Positions 1 to 6,345 of a stretch of 64,000 bases of DNA are shown one piece after another. Numbering within the stretch: position 1 is the first letter of the stretch; every line of letters starts with the position of its first letter. This DNA is from Chitinophaga alhagiae (GTDB lineage: Bacteria; Bacteroidota; Bacteroidia; Chitinophagales; Chitinophagaceae), in NCBI RefSeq assembly GCF_003568665.1, contig NZ_QXMH01000003.1, positions 281,762 through 345,761 of the forward strand, read 5' to 3'. The translations under genes and the position numbers were made by a program. The notes below the pieces were generated by a model. The model was not told the DNA's origin. It saw only the letters and a list, made by a program, of their open reading frames with translations, and did not search any database.

Positions 1-223
1 GCACATCGCCTGCCGCCACGCCTTCATTTTCCGCGCCCATGCGTGTAGCCAGTTCCGCTGGCCCTTTCAGGGCGTTGATGGAAGCGGGTACGGCGGCCAG
101 GTCCCAGCCCAGCTCTTCCAGAAAATCACGCAGGGCGCCGGGAGAAGAGGAAGCGCTCACCAGCGGCTGCATGGCCTTACCCAGCTCTTCCGCCATCACT
201 ACCAGGGTGTCTTTTGTTTCCAT
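1..223 (-). CDS. Unrecognised protein, N-terminal 74 codons only (cut by window edge)
   Basis: Read on the minus strand from an ATG at 223, an open frame runs without a stop to base 1. The start METKDTLVVMAEELGKAM is followed by a segment containing LEELGWDLAAVPASINAL. It shows no signal peptide or membrane segment and looks like a soluble, helix-rich N-terminus. Only 9 bases separate it from the stop of the gene at 233-1408, so the two are almost certainly one operon with this gene second. The phrase LGWDL near the N-terminus reminds me of very large uncharacterised proteins, but this is recollection and I cannot verify it. No function is assigned. Confidence 0.65.
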   Translation of the reverse strand, partial: METKDTLVVMAEELGKAMQPLVSASSSPGALRDFLEELGWDLAAVPASINALKGPAELATRMGAENEGVAAGDV

Positions 224-232
224 TGATACCGT

Positions 233-1408
233 TTAAACCGTTGCAAAAAAGTTCGTGTCCGTTTCCACCAGCCCCGTGGTAATGGCGGCGTGTGGAGAGC
301 CGGCATTGGGATGGAAATTGAAGATGATGTTGCCCAGGTTGGCGGGGTCGCGGTCTGTAATGGGCACCAGCAGCGTGTAGGCATGGAAGCGGCCGCGGCA
401 GATGAGCCTGGAACCGCTTTTCTCGAAACGCCAGTCGTGCTCATCCAGGAAATCCTGTTTGCTGCTGTACCCCCAGCGTTCATATTCCGGGTAAGGGTGC
501 GCGGGATCAAAACCGCCCACGGTGTCTGACTGGCGGTATTTGAAACTGTCCAGCCCGTTCTCCAGCGCCGTCATGCGGTCCGCGGGAGTGGAAGGTACTT
601 GTGACGCATTGGGGAAATTGATGGTGAACGTATAGTCTTCCGGGCCGGGGTAGCGGAACTGGCGCTCCGTTCCAATGGTGGTGCGGCTGCCGATGGAAAT
701 GCCCAGCGGCAGGTTCAGCGGCGTGGTGGCCGCGCGCGTAATAGTGCGCGGCACCCATGTTTCAATATCCGCTACCGGCACGGGGTCTCCATTGTAAAAC
801 GTGAGGCCCAGGTTGTCAAACGCCGTTACCAGTGCGGCGCGGTTGGCAAAAGCTGTTTTGCTCAGCAGCTTGAACTCGTAGGCCAGGAACTCCCATATAC
901 CATAAGCGGTATGCTGGTATAACCCGAAGAAATGCAGCGGCGCGGTAAGGTTCACATGGTCTCCCAGCGCCTCTTTCATTTTCTGCAAAAAAGCCGTGGC
1001 CCTGCCAACATTGCATCCCTTGATGTGGAAGTTGTTGGCAACGGGCCCGGTGGTGTAACCTATCAGCGTATCGGGAATAGCGATGGAAGTGAGCGTGGTA
1101 TCAGGCGTGGTGGAATCGGAAGTATGGCGGCCGGAAATGGCGTCTTCCATCACCTCATAGCCTGTACGCCCGATCTGGTTGTCGAACATGGTGGCCGCCA
1201 GGTAGCCCTGCGCATTGGCATGCGTGCCCAGCAGCATGTCCTGTATGGGCTTGGTAACGGTGGCAGATCCATCTATGTGGCTGATAAATTCCCGCAGGGT
1301 ATTGCGGGCGGCCGTAGCGGCAATTAACGTGGTGTTTCCGCGGCGGGTATAGAATGCTCTCAATAAACCGTCGAACGGAGTACCTCCTGGGGCAAACGAA
1401 TAGTCCAT
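233..1408 (-). CDS. Unrecognised 391-aa protein with caspase-like His/Cys spacing
   Basis: I chose the ATG at 1408 (MDYSFAPGGTPFDGLL) over the in-frame start at 1462, because the extra 18 residues look like untranslated leader. The family is not recognised. A hydrophobic run ends in FISHIDG (His44), and later FHIKGCNVG (Cys132) is followed by a helix and the strand VNLTAP. A hydrophobic strand ending in His-x-x-Gly, then a second strand ending in Gly-Cys, is the layout of clan CD peptidase-like folds (caspase, CHAT, DUF4347), so a cysteine-peptidase-like domain is possible. The C-terminal third is rich in aromatic and charged residues. There is no signal peptide. It is the first gene of a probable operon with the gene at the left edge. 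Function unknown. Confidence 0.6.
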   Translation of the reverse strand: MDYSFAPGGTPFDGLLRAFYTRRGNTTLIAATAARNTLREFISHIDGSATVTKPIQDMLLGTHANAQGYLAATMFDNQIGRTGYEVMEDAISGRHTSDSTTPDTTLTSIAIPDTLIGYTTGPVANNFHIKGCNVGRATAFLQKMKEALGDHVNLTAPLHFFGLYQHTAYGIWEFLAYEFKLLSKTAFANRAALVTAFDNLGLTFYNGDPVPVADIETWVPRTITRAATTPLNLPLGISIGSRTTIGTERQFRYPGPEDYTFTINFPNASQVPSTPADRMTALENGLDSFKYRQSDTVGGFDPAHPYPEYERWGYSSKQDFLDEHDWRFEKSGSRLICRGRFHAYTLLVPITDRDPANLGNIIFNFHPNAGSPHAAITTGLVETDTNFFATV

Positions 1409-1664
1409 GAATATGTTTTTTACGACATAAGTACACCAGCCTCCTCTCTCAAGGCCAGCCACAATTATACATTCAGCATAAAAAAATACGCACTTAACTT
1501 CGGGGCTGCACTGTTACAAACACGCACCGGTATTACGGAAAACCGGTAATAAGATCACTCCTGTTTCGGGGCCATGCTGCTGATTATGCTGCTAAACTGA
1601 CGGTTCAATTTCAGGGTTTGCTGATCTCAGTCTTTCAATAAGGGGTACAACAATATGCTGTTCT
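1409..1664. other. Intergenic region upstream of the unknown operon
   Basis: No convincing open frame lies here. It contains an imperfect small inverted repeat around 1532-1550 (ATTACGG/CCGGTAAT). It would hold the promoter of the minus-strand operon at 1-1408, but I see no clean TAnnTTTG box. The rest of the gene-free stretch, to 1760, contains the terminator listed separately. Confidence 0.4.
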
Positions 1665-1720
1665 AAAAAAGTATTGTCATCCCCGGTCAGTCACGAACAT
1701 ACACCGCTGGATGACAATAC
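1665..1720 (-). terminator. Probable intrinsic terminator of the SRPBCC gene
   Basis: A perfect 12-bp inverted repeat (GTATTGTCATCC at 1671-1682, its complement at 1709-1720) with a 26-nt loop is followed, on the minus strand, by six T residues (A run at 1665-1670). It lies about 40 bp past the stop of the gene at 1761-2186. The loop is long for a terminator, but the perfect stem plus T-tract makes it the best reading. Confidence 0.6.
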
Positions 1721-1760
1721 ATAATTACAAAAAAAATCCGAATTACAAGAAAAAAACTGC

Positions 1761-2186
1761 TCAGGCCTTTTCCAGGTAAGCCTTGAGGGAGGTACCAATG
1801 ATCTCTGTCCAGCCGGCCGCAAAGCTCTCTCTTGCAAAGTCTTTTTTGGCGGGGAAGGTATGCAGCCCCTCGTGTGTGAGCTTCAGCCGGGTTTGCTGCC
1901 CTTCCGGGAACAGCTCAAAGGTAACCACGGAATGGCCCTGGTACCCTTCGTACACCCAGCTATAGGCCAGCTTTTTATTAACATCCGCCACCAGCACCTT
2001 GCATTTGTGCAGGTACTGCTCCTCCTCGCTGCCGCCGTAAAATTCAAACTCGAACCCCGGCTCGGCCCTGAACTCCTTCAGGTCAAAATACCATTCGCGC
2101 ATCTGGTCTTTGTCTGTAATGGCTTTCCAGACCTTTTCCACCGGCGCGTTGAACGTTCTTTCAATAGTGAATGGTGCAGTTTCCAT
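1761..2186 (-). CDS. SRPBCC / AHSA1-family protein
   Basis: 141 residues starting METAPFTIERTFNAPVEKVW, the classic AHSA1/START-like opening in which a beta strand leads to 'NAPVEKVWKAITD'. It continues through the aromatic strand YGGSEEEQYLHKC to the C-terminal helix GWTEIIGTSLKAYLEKA. The length is usual for the family, whose members bind hydrophobic ligands or assist Hsp90-type chaperones; no catalytic residues can be assigned. The start is fixed by the promoter described at 2207-2254: an upstream in-frame start at 2294 would lie outside the transcript. It is a single-gene transcript ending in a hairpin. The two palindromes over its promoter suggest tight repression by a regulator encoded elsewhere. 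In many bacteria such genes sit beside an ArsR or TetR regulator, but none is adjacent here. Confidence 0.88.
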   Translation of the reverse strand: METAPFTIERTFNAPVEKVWKAITDKDQMREWYFDLKEFRAEPGFEFEFYGGSEEEQYLHKCKVLVADVNKKLAYSWVYEGYQGHSVVTFELFPEGQQTRLKLTHEGLHTFPAKKDFARESFAAGWTEIIGTSLKAYLEKA

Positions 2187-2206
2187 GTTGATGCATTTAA
2201 TATTAA

Positions 2207-2254
2207 GTAACCGTTTGGTTACAAATATAAGAGAAACCATTTGGTTACACAAAA
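2207..2254 (-). promoter_or_regulatory. Canonical Bacteroidota promoter with two operator palindromes
   Basis: On the minus strand, TTTG (bases 2253-2250) is followed after exactly 20 nt by TATATTTG (2229-2222), a textbook -33/-7 pair. Two related palindromes overlie it. GTAACC-GTTT-GGTTAC is perfect at 2207-2222, over the 3' end of the -7 box and the start site. GAAACCATTTGGTTAC at 2233-2248 lies inside the spacer. Their centres are 26 bp apart. This arrangement is what a repressor would use to silence the SRPBCC gene starting at 2186. Confidence 0.8.
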
Positions 2255-2260
2255 TATTTC

Positions 2261-2992
2261 CTACCCTATATCGCCCTTCAGGCGGTGGCCGCAAACGGCC
2301 AGCCCTGCTTTTTCAAGTGTATGCAGGGAAATATTGTTCCGGATGTTGCACCGGGCCGCCGGCACCTTTCCCCGGCGGTAGGCCTCGCTTTTCAACTGCT
2401 GTACAATATAACTGCCGTACCCCTGGCCGCGGTGGGCTTCCTTGACGGCCATGTAAATGTCCGCATAGGGGTGGTTGTAATTCAGCATCAGCCCGCCGGT
2501 GGCCACTATCTGCCCGTTATGTTCCAGCAGGTATTCATTGTCTTCCGCCTCCGCGTCTTCCGCCGTTACCTCCCTGAACACGGCGCCGGGCATTTGCAAT
2601 TGGGTGGTAACCTGGTCCCGGAACAGGATGGCTTCCGCGCGGATGTTACGGGCATGCGCGTACAGCAGGGAGGCCAGCAGCGCGTCATTACTTTGCACTT
2701 CTATGTAAATAGCGCCGCAAACGGCGCGGAACTGCAGGAAGATGTCATCCGCCAAACGGCGGTAAGGCGGCAACAGGTAAAACTCGAAGATGGCATCCCT
2801 GTCCTGCCGCCGGTCCGTGCCCCACACAGCGCCATAACCGGCGGCTTCACCGTTCAGTGTAAAAAGATAAGTGTCTGCCCAGCCGTAGAGGTGGCATTTA
2901 TTGCAGATGAACTGCTGGTTCAATTCGTGGAGGAACAATGTGCGGAGGCCGCTGATATTGTCTAGCGGGGCGCGGAGAATGCCGATGTCCAT
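2261..2992 (-). CDS. GNAT-family N-acetyltransferase
   Basis: 243 residues. The C-terminal half is a GNAT domain: IVATGGLMLNYNHPYADIYM leads into VKEAHRGQGYGSYIVQQL, whose RGQGYG is the acetyl-CoA pyrophosphate-binding motif. This is followed by ARCNIRNNISLHTLEKAGL, the usual beta5-alpha4 segment. The N-terminal half (with YGAVWGTDRRQDRDAIFEFYL) resembles a second, degenerate GNAT lobe lacking the RxxGxG signature. The acceptor substrate cannot be read from sequence. The gene ends just upstream of the promoter at 2207-2254 and runs in the same direction as the SRPBCC gene. It is probably transcribed separately from 3086-3517, given the 93-bp gap. Confidence 0.85.
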   Translation of the reverse strand: MDIGILRAPLDNISGLRTLFLHELNQQFICNKCHLYGWADTYLFTLNGEAAGYGAVWGTDRRQDRDAIFEFYLLPPYRRLADDIFLQFRAVCGAIYIEVQSNDALLASLLYAHARNIRAEAILFRDQVTTQLQMPGAVFREVTAEDAEAEDNEYLLEHNGQIVATGGLMLNYNHPYADIYMAVKEAHRGQGYGSYIVQQLKSEAYRRGKVPAARCNIRNNISLHTLEKAGLAVCGHRLKGDIG

Positions 2993-3085
2993 ATGCGGAA
3001 ATTGTATCCGAAATTAACATTCCTCCGGCAGATCTGGGGGGCCATACAAAAAAAAGGCAGCAGCGCAAAGTGGTAACTGGCGGCA

Positions 3086-3517
3086 TTACCACTTCCGCTG
3101 CTGGTAGTTCATCCCTTTACCATTTTCCACATACGTTTTCAGGCTGAAGAGGAACATGGCCCAATTGTAGTTGCAACTGCGGAAACCATCTGTTACCGCT
3201 TGCCAGTTGAGGTGCTTCATGTCTACCGTGGTAACGCCGTTCTGCTCCCGAAGGTCAAAAGATACGGCGGTACCCGTCCATTCAGGGTCTACATCTCCCA
3301 GGCATTCCCACAAAATGCGCCGGCCGGGCCGCAGTTCCTTTACCTCCATCCTGGTGCCATAGTTGTCATTAAAATCAAATTCGTTCACAAACCCCACTTC
3401 CGGCTTTACGACCAGCTTATTGGTCCATACCGCGCCCAGCCCTTCCTCCGTGGTCAGCGCCTCATACACGATGGATGCAGGCGCCTTGATGTACTGCATG
3501 TGTTCAATGTGATGCAT
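3086..3517 (-). CDS. SRPBCC / AHSA1-like protein
   Basis: 143 residues beginning MHHIEHMQYIKAPASIVYEA, with the 'APASIVYEALTTEEGLGAVWT' START-like opening. The middle strands include VKPEVGFVNEFDFN and RRILWECLGDVDPEWTGTAVSF, and it ends in the helix MFLFSLKTYVENGKG. This is a distant paralogue of the protein at 1761-2186. Ligand and partner are unknown. Upstream on the minus strand is TAATTTCG, a near match to the Bacteroidota -7 box. Membership of the SRPBCC fold is secure; the biological role is not inferable. Confidence 0.82.
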   Translation of the reverse strand: MHHIEHMQYIKAPASIVYEALTTEEGLGAVWTNKLVVKPEVGFVNEFDFNDNYGTRMEVKELRPGRRILWECLGDVDPEWTGTAVSFDLREQNGVTTVDMKHLNWQAVTDGFRSCNYNWAMFLFSLKTYVENGKGMNYQQRKW

Positions 3518-3586
3518 ACCGTATATTTTTCCCGAAATTACACCGAAAAATTAATTTTTCAAGGAAATAACACGCTCCGGCATACA

Positions 3587-4225
3587 TTACTGGTTTACAA
3601 TTGTTTTCTGCAGCACTACAGACAAAATGCGGGGTACTTCATCCCGGTTGCCGGCATCAAAAAATTCATCTACGTCTTTCAGTTCCAGCCCGTACTGCAA
3701 CGGCAACTGTGTAAAGTCAGACACGTGATGCGTGAAACATTCCAGCACCTGCCGGCCTTCTCCGGTATCAAAGCGGGCCCTGGTGCCAGTGTATTGTTTG
3801 AAAGGATGCAGCTCGCCGATATACACGTAGCCTCCGGGCTGCAATGCGGCGGCCGCCTTGCTGAAAATATCATTCAGGTCGGGGATGTGCTCCAGCACCA
3901 GGCTGAAGCTCACCAGGTCATACCATCCCGTTGCAAAATGCCATGACTGTGTAATGTCTGCCTGTATGAACTGCACATGGGGTACGGTCACTTTTTGTTT
4001 TGCCTTTTGCAGCATTTCTTCAGAAAGATCTACGGCCGTTACCCGCTGCGCCCTTTCCGCCAGCCACATGGTGTTCTTGCCGGTGCCGCAGCCTATTTCA
4101 AGGCAGTCTGAAAAAGAGCGGGCAGACAGTTTCTTTCTCAGGGCCACGGCTTCCAGGTCCCGCGTTCTGTTTTTGTTGGTATCGTATTGCGCGGCCCAGT
4201 GATCATATGCATGTTGCGTATCCAT
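3587..4225 (-). CDS. Class I SAM-dependent methyltransferase
   Basis: 212 residues. The start at 4225 (MDTQHAYDHWAAQYD) fits the UbiE/Methyltransf_11 pattern; the in-frame extension upstream to 4537 crosses a promoter box and is not coding-like. Motif I is CLEIGCGTGKNT, the acidic residue ending strand 2 is in VTAVDLSEEML, and post-I/II segments are FIQADI and DLVSFSLVLEHI. 'LEHIPDL' and 'LQPGGYVYIGELHP' are typical. The acceptor is unknown. A TATCTTTG box ends only 4 nt from the ATG, so the mRNA may be leaderless. It is divergent from the GNAT at 4351. Confidence 0.87.
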   Translation of the reverse strand: MDTQHAYDHWAAQYDTNKNRTRDLEAVALRKKLSARSFSDCLEIGCGTGKNTMWLAERAQRVTAVDLSEEMLQKAKQKVTVPHVQFIQADITQSWHFATGWYDLVSFSLVLEHIPDLNDIFSKAAAALQPGGYVYIGELHPFKQYTGTRARFDTGEGRQVLECFTHHVSDFTQLPLQYGLELKDVDEFFDAGNRDEVPRILSVVLQKTIVNQ

Positions 4226-4229
4226 GCCG

Positions 4230-4237
4230 CAAAGATA
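4230..4237 (-). promoter_or_regulatory. -7 box (TATCTTTG) 4 nt from the methyltransferase ATG
   Basis: Minus-strand TATCTTTG is a perfect TAnnTTTG match, with spacer CGGC before the ATG at 4225. With transcription starting a few bases after the box, the message would begin at or within the start codon. The same spacing occurs at 48461 and 57543. Confidence 0.6.
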
Positions 4238-4322
4238 TTCCCTGCCGCAACGCCGCCCCGCGGCTAAATGATCAACCGTATTCATCAAATGGCCAACGCG
4301 TGGCAGCCCCGGCATTTCATCG

Positions 4323-4330
4323 TATCTTGT
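4323..4330 (+). promoter_or_regulatory. Candidate -7 box (TATCTTGT)
   Basis: TATCTTGT lies 20 nt before the ATG at 4351. Similar TATCTTG boxes lie 19-23 nt before the starts at 14661, 52056 and 53002, which supports it as a real variant of TAnnTTTG. Confidence 0.4.
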
Positions 4331-4350
4331 GCGGGCAAAACGGTAATACC

Positions 4351-4944
4351 ATGCAACAACTTTTAACGGATGTAGTGCTGGAAGATGAAGCGGCACTGTT
4401 ACGCCCCCTAACGACGGAAGACCTGCCCCTGCTGCTCCCTTTTGCGTTGCGCGAACCGGCGTTGTGGCAATATTCCATGTCTCCCGCCGCCGGCGAAGAG
4501 AACATGGCCGCCTACATTCAGCAAGCGGTAGACGCACGCCGCGCCGGCAAGGAATATCCTTTCATCGTGTTCGACAAAAAACAGCAGGCCTGGGCCGGCA
4601 GCACCCGTTACTACGACATTCAGCCCGCGCATGCTACCCTGCAACTGGGTTACACCTGGTATGGTAAAAATTTCCAGGGCACAGGACTGAACAAACACTG
4701 CAAGTTCCTGCTGCTGCAATATGCTTTTGAAACGCTGGGCGTGGAACGGGTAGAGTTCCGGGCAGACCATACCAACCAAAAAAGCATTGCCGCCATGAAA
4801 AGCATTGGTTGCACCGTGGAAGGCGTTTTGCGCAGCAACCTGGTGAAACATGACGGCAAACGCCGCAGCAGCATTGTGCTCAGCATATTGAAAGAAGAAT
4901 GGCTGGGCGGAGTAAAGGAGCGCCTGCAGGCAAAACTGAGGTGA
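4351..4944 (+). CDS. GNAT-family acetyltransferase, RimJ/RimL type
   Basis: 197 residues from the ATG at 4351 (MQQLLTDVVLEDEAALLRPL). 'LLRPLTTEDLPLLLPFA' is the usual RimJ/RimL opening. 'QLGYTWYGKNFQGTGLNKHC' contains the family's W-x-G-x-x-Q-G-T-G-x-N-x-x motif for acetyl-CoA binding. 'VEFRADHTNQKSIAAMKSIG' and 'KHDGKRRSSIVLSILKEEW' complete the Acetyltransf_3 fold. Relatives acetylate N-termini of ribosomal proteins or small amines; the substrate here is unknown. Longer in-frame starts exist upstream but overlap the divergent methyltransferase, so I rejected them. It stands alone, convergent with the thioredoxin-like gene that follows. Confidence 0.88.
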   Translation: MQQLLTDVVLEDEAALLRPLTTEDLPLLLPFALREPALWQYSMSPAAGEENMAAYIQQAVDARRAGKEYPFIVFDKKQQAWAGSTRYYDIQPAHATLQLGYTWYGKNFQGTGLNKHCKFLLLQYAFETLGVERVEFRADHTNQKSIAAMKSIGCTVEGVLRSNLVKHDGKRRSSIVLSILKEEWLGGVKERLQAKLR

Positions 4945-5034
4945 ATGCCTTATAGCGTACACCGTTGAGGGGGCACGGCGGGTATTGCCTGTCACTCAAT
5001 ACTACTACCGCATGCGGATGTACTGTGAGCCGGG

Positions 5035-6078
5035 TCAGATGCCCAGCACCATTTGCAACTTTTGCGCCAGCGCATCGCCATGCAGGTCTTTTGCAATGAT
5101 GCGGCCCTCAGGATCTATGAGGATGTTATCAGGAATGTATTTTATTTTGAAGCGTTTGGCGGCCTCGTTCTGCCAGCCCCGCAGGTCTGATACCTGCAGC
5201 CAAGGAAGCCCGTCGTCCGCAATAGCCTTCAGCCAGGAGGCCTTCTGCGCATCCAGCGAAACGCCGAGTATCTCGAACCCTTTTCCTTTAAAGCGCTGAT
5301 AGGTCCTCAGCAAGGCCGGGTTCTCGCTCCGGCAGGGCTGGCACCAGGAGGCCCAGAAATCTACCAGCACATATTTTCCCCGCAGGGAGGCCAGCGAAAG
5401 GCTCTTCCCGTTCACGTCAGGCTGGGCAAAGTCCTGGATCACCGTTCCCACCAGGGCCGCGGCGTTTTTATCTACCAGCGCCTTGATGTTTTCACCGAAG
5501 GCAGACCTGCGCAAGGTATCATCCGTTAGCTGGTACAGCGCATGCAGCTCGTCTGCGGTGAAATTGGAAGCATGATCGCTGATGAGGGAGAGCAGCACAA
5601 TGCTGCCGGGGTCTTCGCAGAATCGGCGGGTCAGCTCTTCTTTCATCATCCTTTTCCGGATATAGGTATCCCCTATGCCCTGCATCTTGCCGCTGATCTC
5701 CCCCTCTGTTCTCTCCAGCGCCGCCTGTGAGCGGCCGCCTGCTGTTACCACGGCGGAAATGCTGAGGTACTCGTCCCCGCCCATTACCCGGGAAGCCGTA
5801 TCCACCACCACCCGCTGCTCACCGGGGTCTATAAAAAACTCCGTGCGCGCGGTGGGGCGCGGCACATCCAGCACAATACTGGCCTTTACAGGCTGCAGGA
5901 TGCTGCCCGTAAAAGTAAAGGCCCCGTTTTGCGTGGTACCGGGGTGGTTCTGCTTATTATAACGCAGGTATACCTTGCCGGTATACGGTGTTTTGAAAGT
6001 GCCATGGAGGGTGAAAGGCTGCTGGGCCTTTGCCGGTTGAAGCGCGCATATGAACAGTGCCAGTAAAACGGGTCTCAT
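5035..6078 (-). CDS. Secreted TlpA/ResA-type thioredoxin-like protein with DUF4369-like N-terminus
   Basis: 347 residues from the ATG at 6078 (MRPVLLALFICALQPAKA, a Sec signal peptide). The alternative start at 6096 would lie inside the promoter box at 6094-6101. Residues ~20-120 resemble DUF4369 (FTLHGTFKTPYTGKVYLRY), common in Bacteroidota periplasmic thioredoxins. A helical linker follows, and then the AhpC/TSA-thioredoxin domain begins at about residue 215 with 'IQDFAQPDVNGKSLSL'. The redox centre is WASWCQPC, and the cis-proline region reads FKIKYIPDNILIDPEG. It probably acts as a periplasmic thiol-disulfide reductase, for example in cytochrome maturation or protein repair. Monocistronic by context. 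Confidence 0.88.
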   Translation of the reverse strand: MRPVLLALFICALQPAKAQQPFTLHGTFKTPYTGKVYLRYNKQNHPGTTQNGAFTFTGSILQPVKASIVLDVPRPTARTEFFIDPGEQRVVVDTASRVMGGDEYLSISAVVTAGGRSQAALERTEGEISGKMQGIGDTYIRKRMMKEELTRRFCEDPGSIVLLSLISDHASNFTADELHALYQLTDDTLRRSAFGENIKALVDKNAAALVGTVIQDFAQPDVNGKSLSLASLRGKYVLVDFWASWCQPCRSENPALLRTYQRFKGKGFEILGVSLDAQKASWLKAIADDGLPWLQVSDLRGWQNEAAKRFKIKYIPDNILIDPEGRIIAKDLHGDALAQKLQMVLGI

Positions 6079-6093
6079 CTTTTTTATTTCGTA

Positions 6094-6101
6094 CAAAACT
6101 A
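6094..6101 (-). promoter_or_regulatory. -7 box (TAGTTTTG) of the thioredoxin-like gene
   Basis: Perfect TAnnTTTG on the minus strand, 15 nt before the ATG at 6078. It decides the start codon choice for that gene. Confidence 0.5.
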
Positions 6102-6286
6102 GCGCAGGGGAGCAAATAGCGGGCCGGAATGTGACGAAGCGGGGAGTTCATGTGACGGAAGCCGGCAGAAGCGGTAAAATGGAATGCTACAAATAAGAGC
6201 CGCGCAGTTGGCTATTCAAAACGCCTCTGGCAGTGGCAATGCTGCTCATGGAGTGTGTACTTCGGTACAACCATATCCGTCCCGTA

Positions 6287-6319
6287 CCTGTTCCGTATTT
6301 ATTTAGGATACGGAACAGG
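6287..6319. terminator. Perfect 12-bp hairpin after the SusD gene
   Basis: CCTGTTCCGTAT (6287-6298) pairs with its exact complement at 6308-6319 across a 9-nt loop. It lies 27 bp beyond the SusD stop (6346). There is no clear T-tract on the minus strand, so it may act as an mRNA 3'-end stabiliser or a factor-assisted terminator. Confidence 0.45.
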
Positions 6320-6345
6320 CAGGGGATGGAGTGGTAACCCCATAC

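Noticed and set aside
4226..4537. N-terminal extension of the methyltransferase to 4537
   Set aside because: It overlaps the divergent GNAT gene and crosses a perfect -7 box; the UbiE-like start at 4225 is complete.
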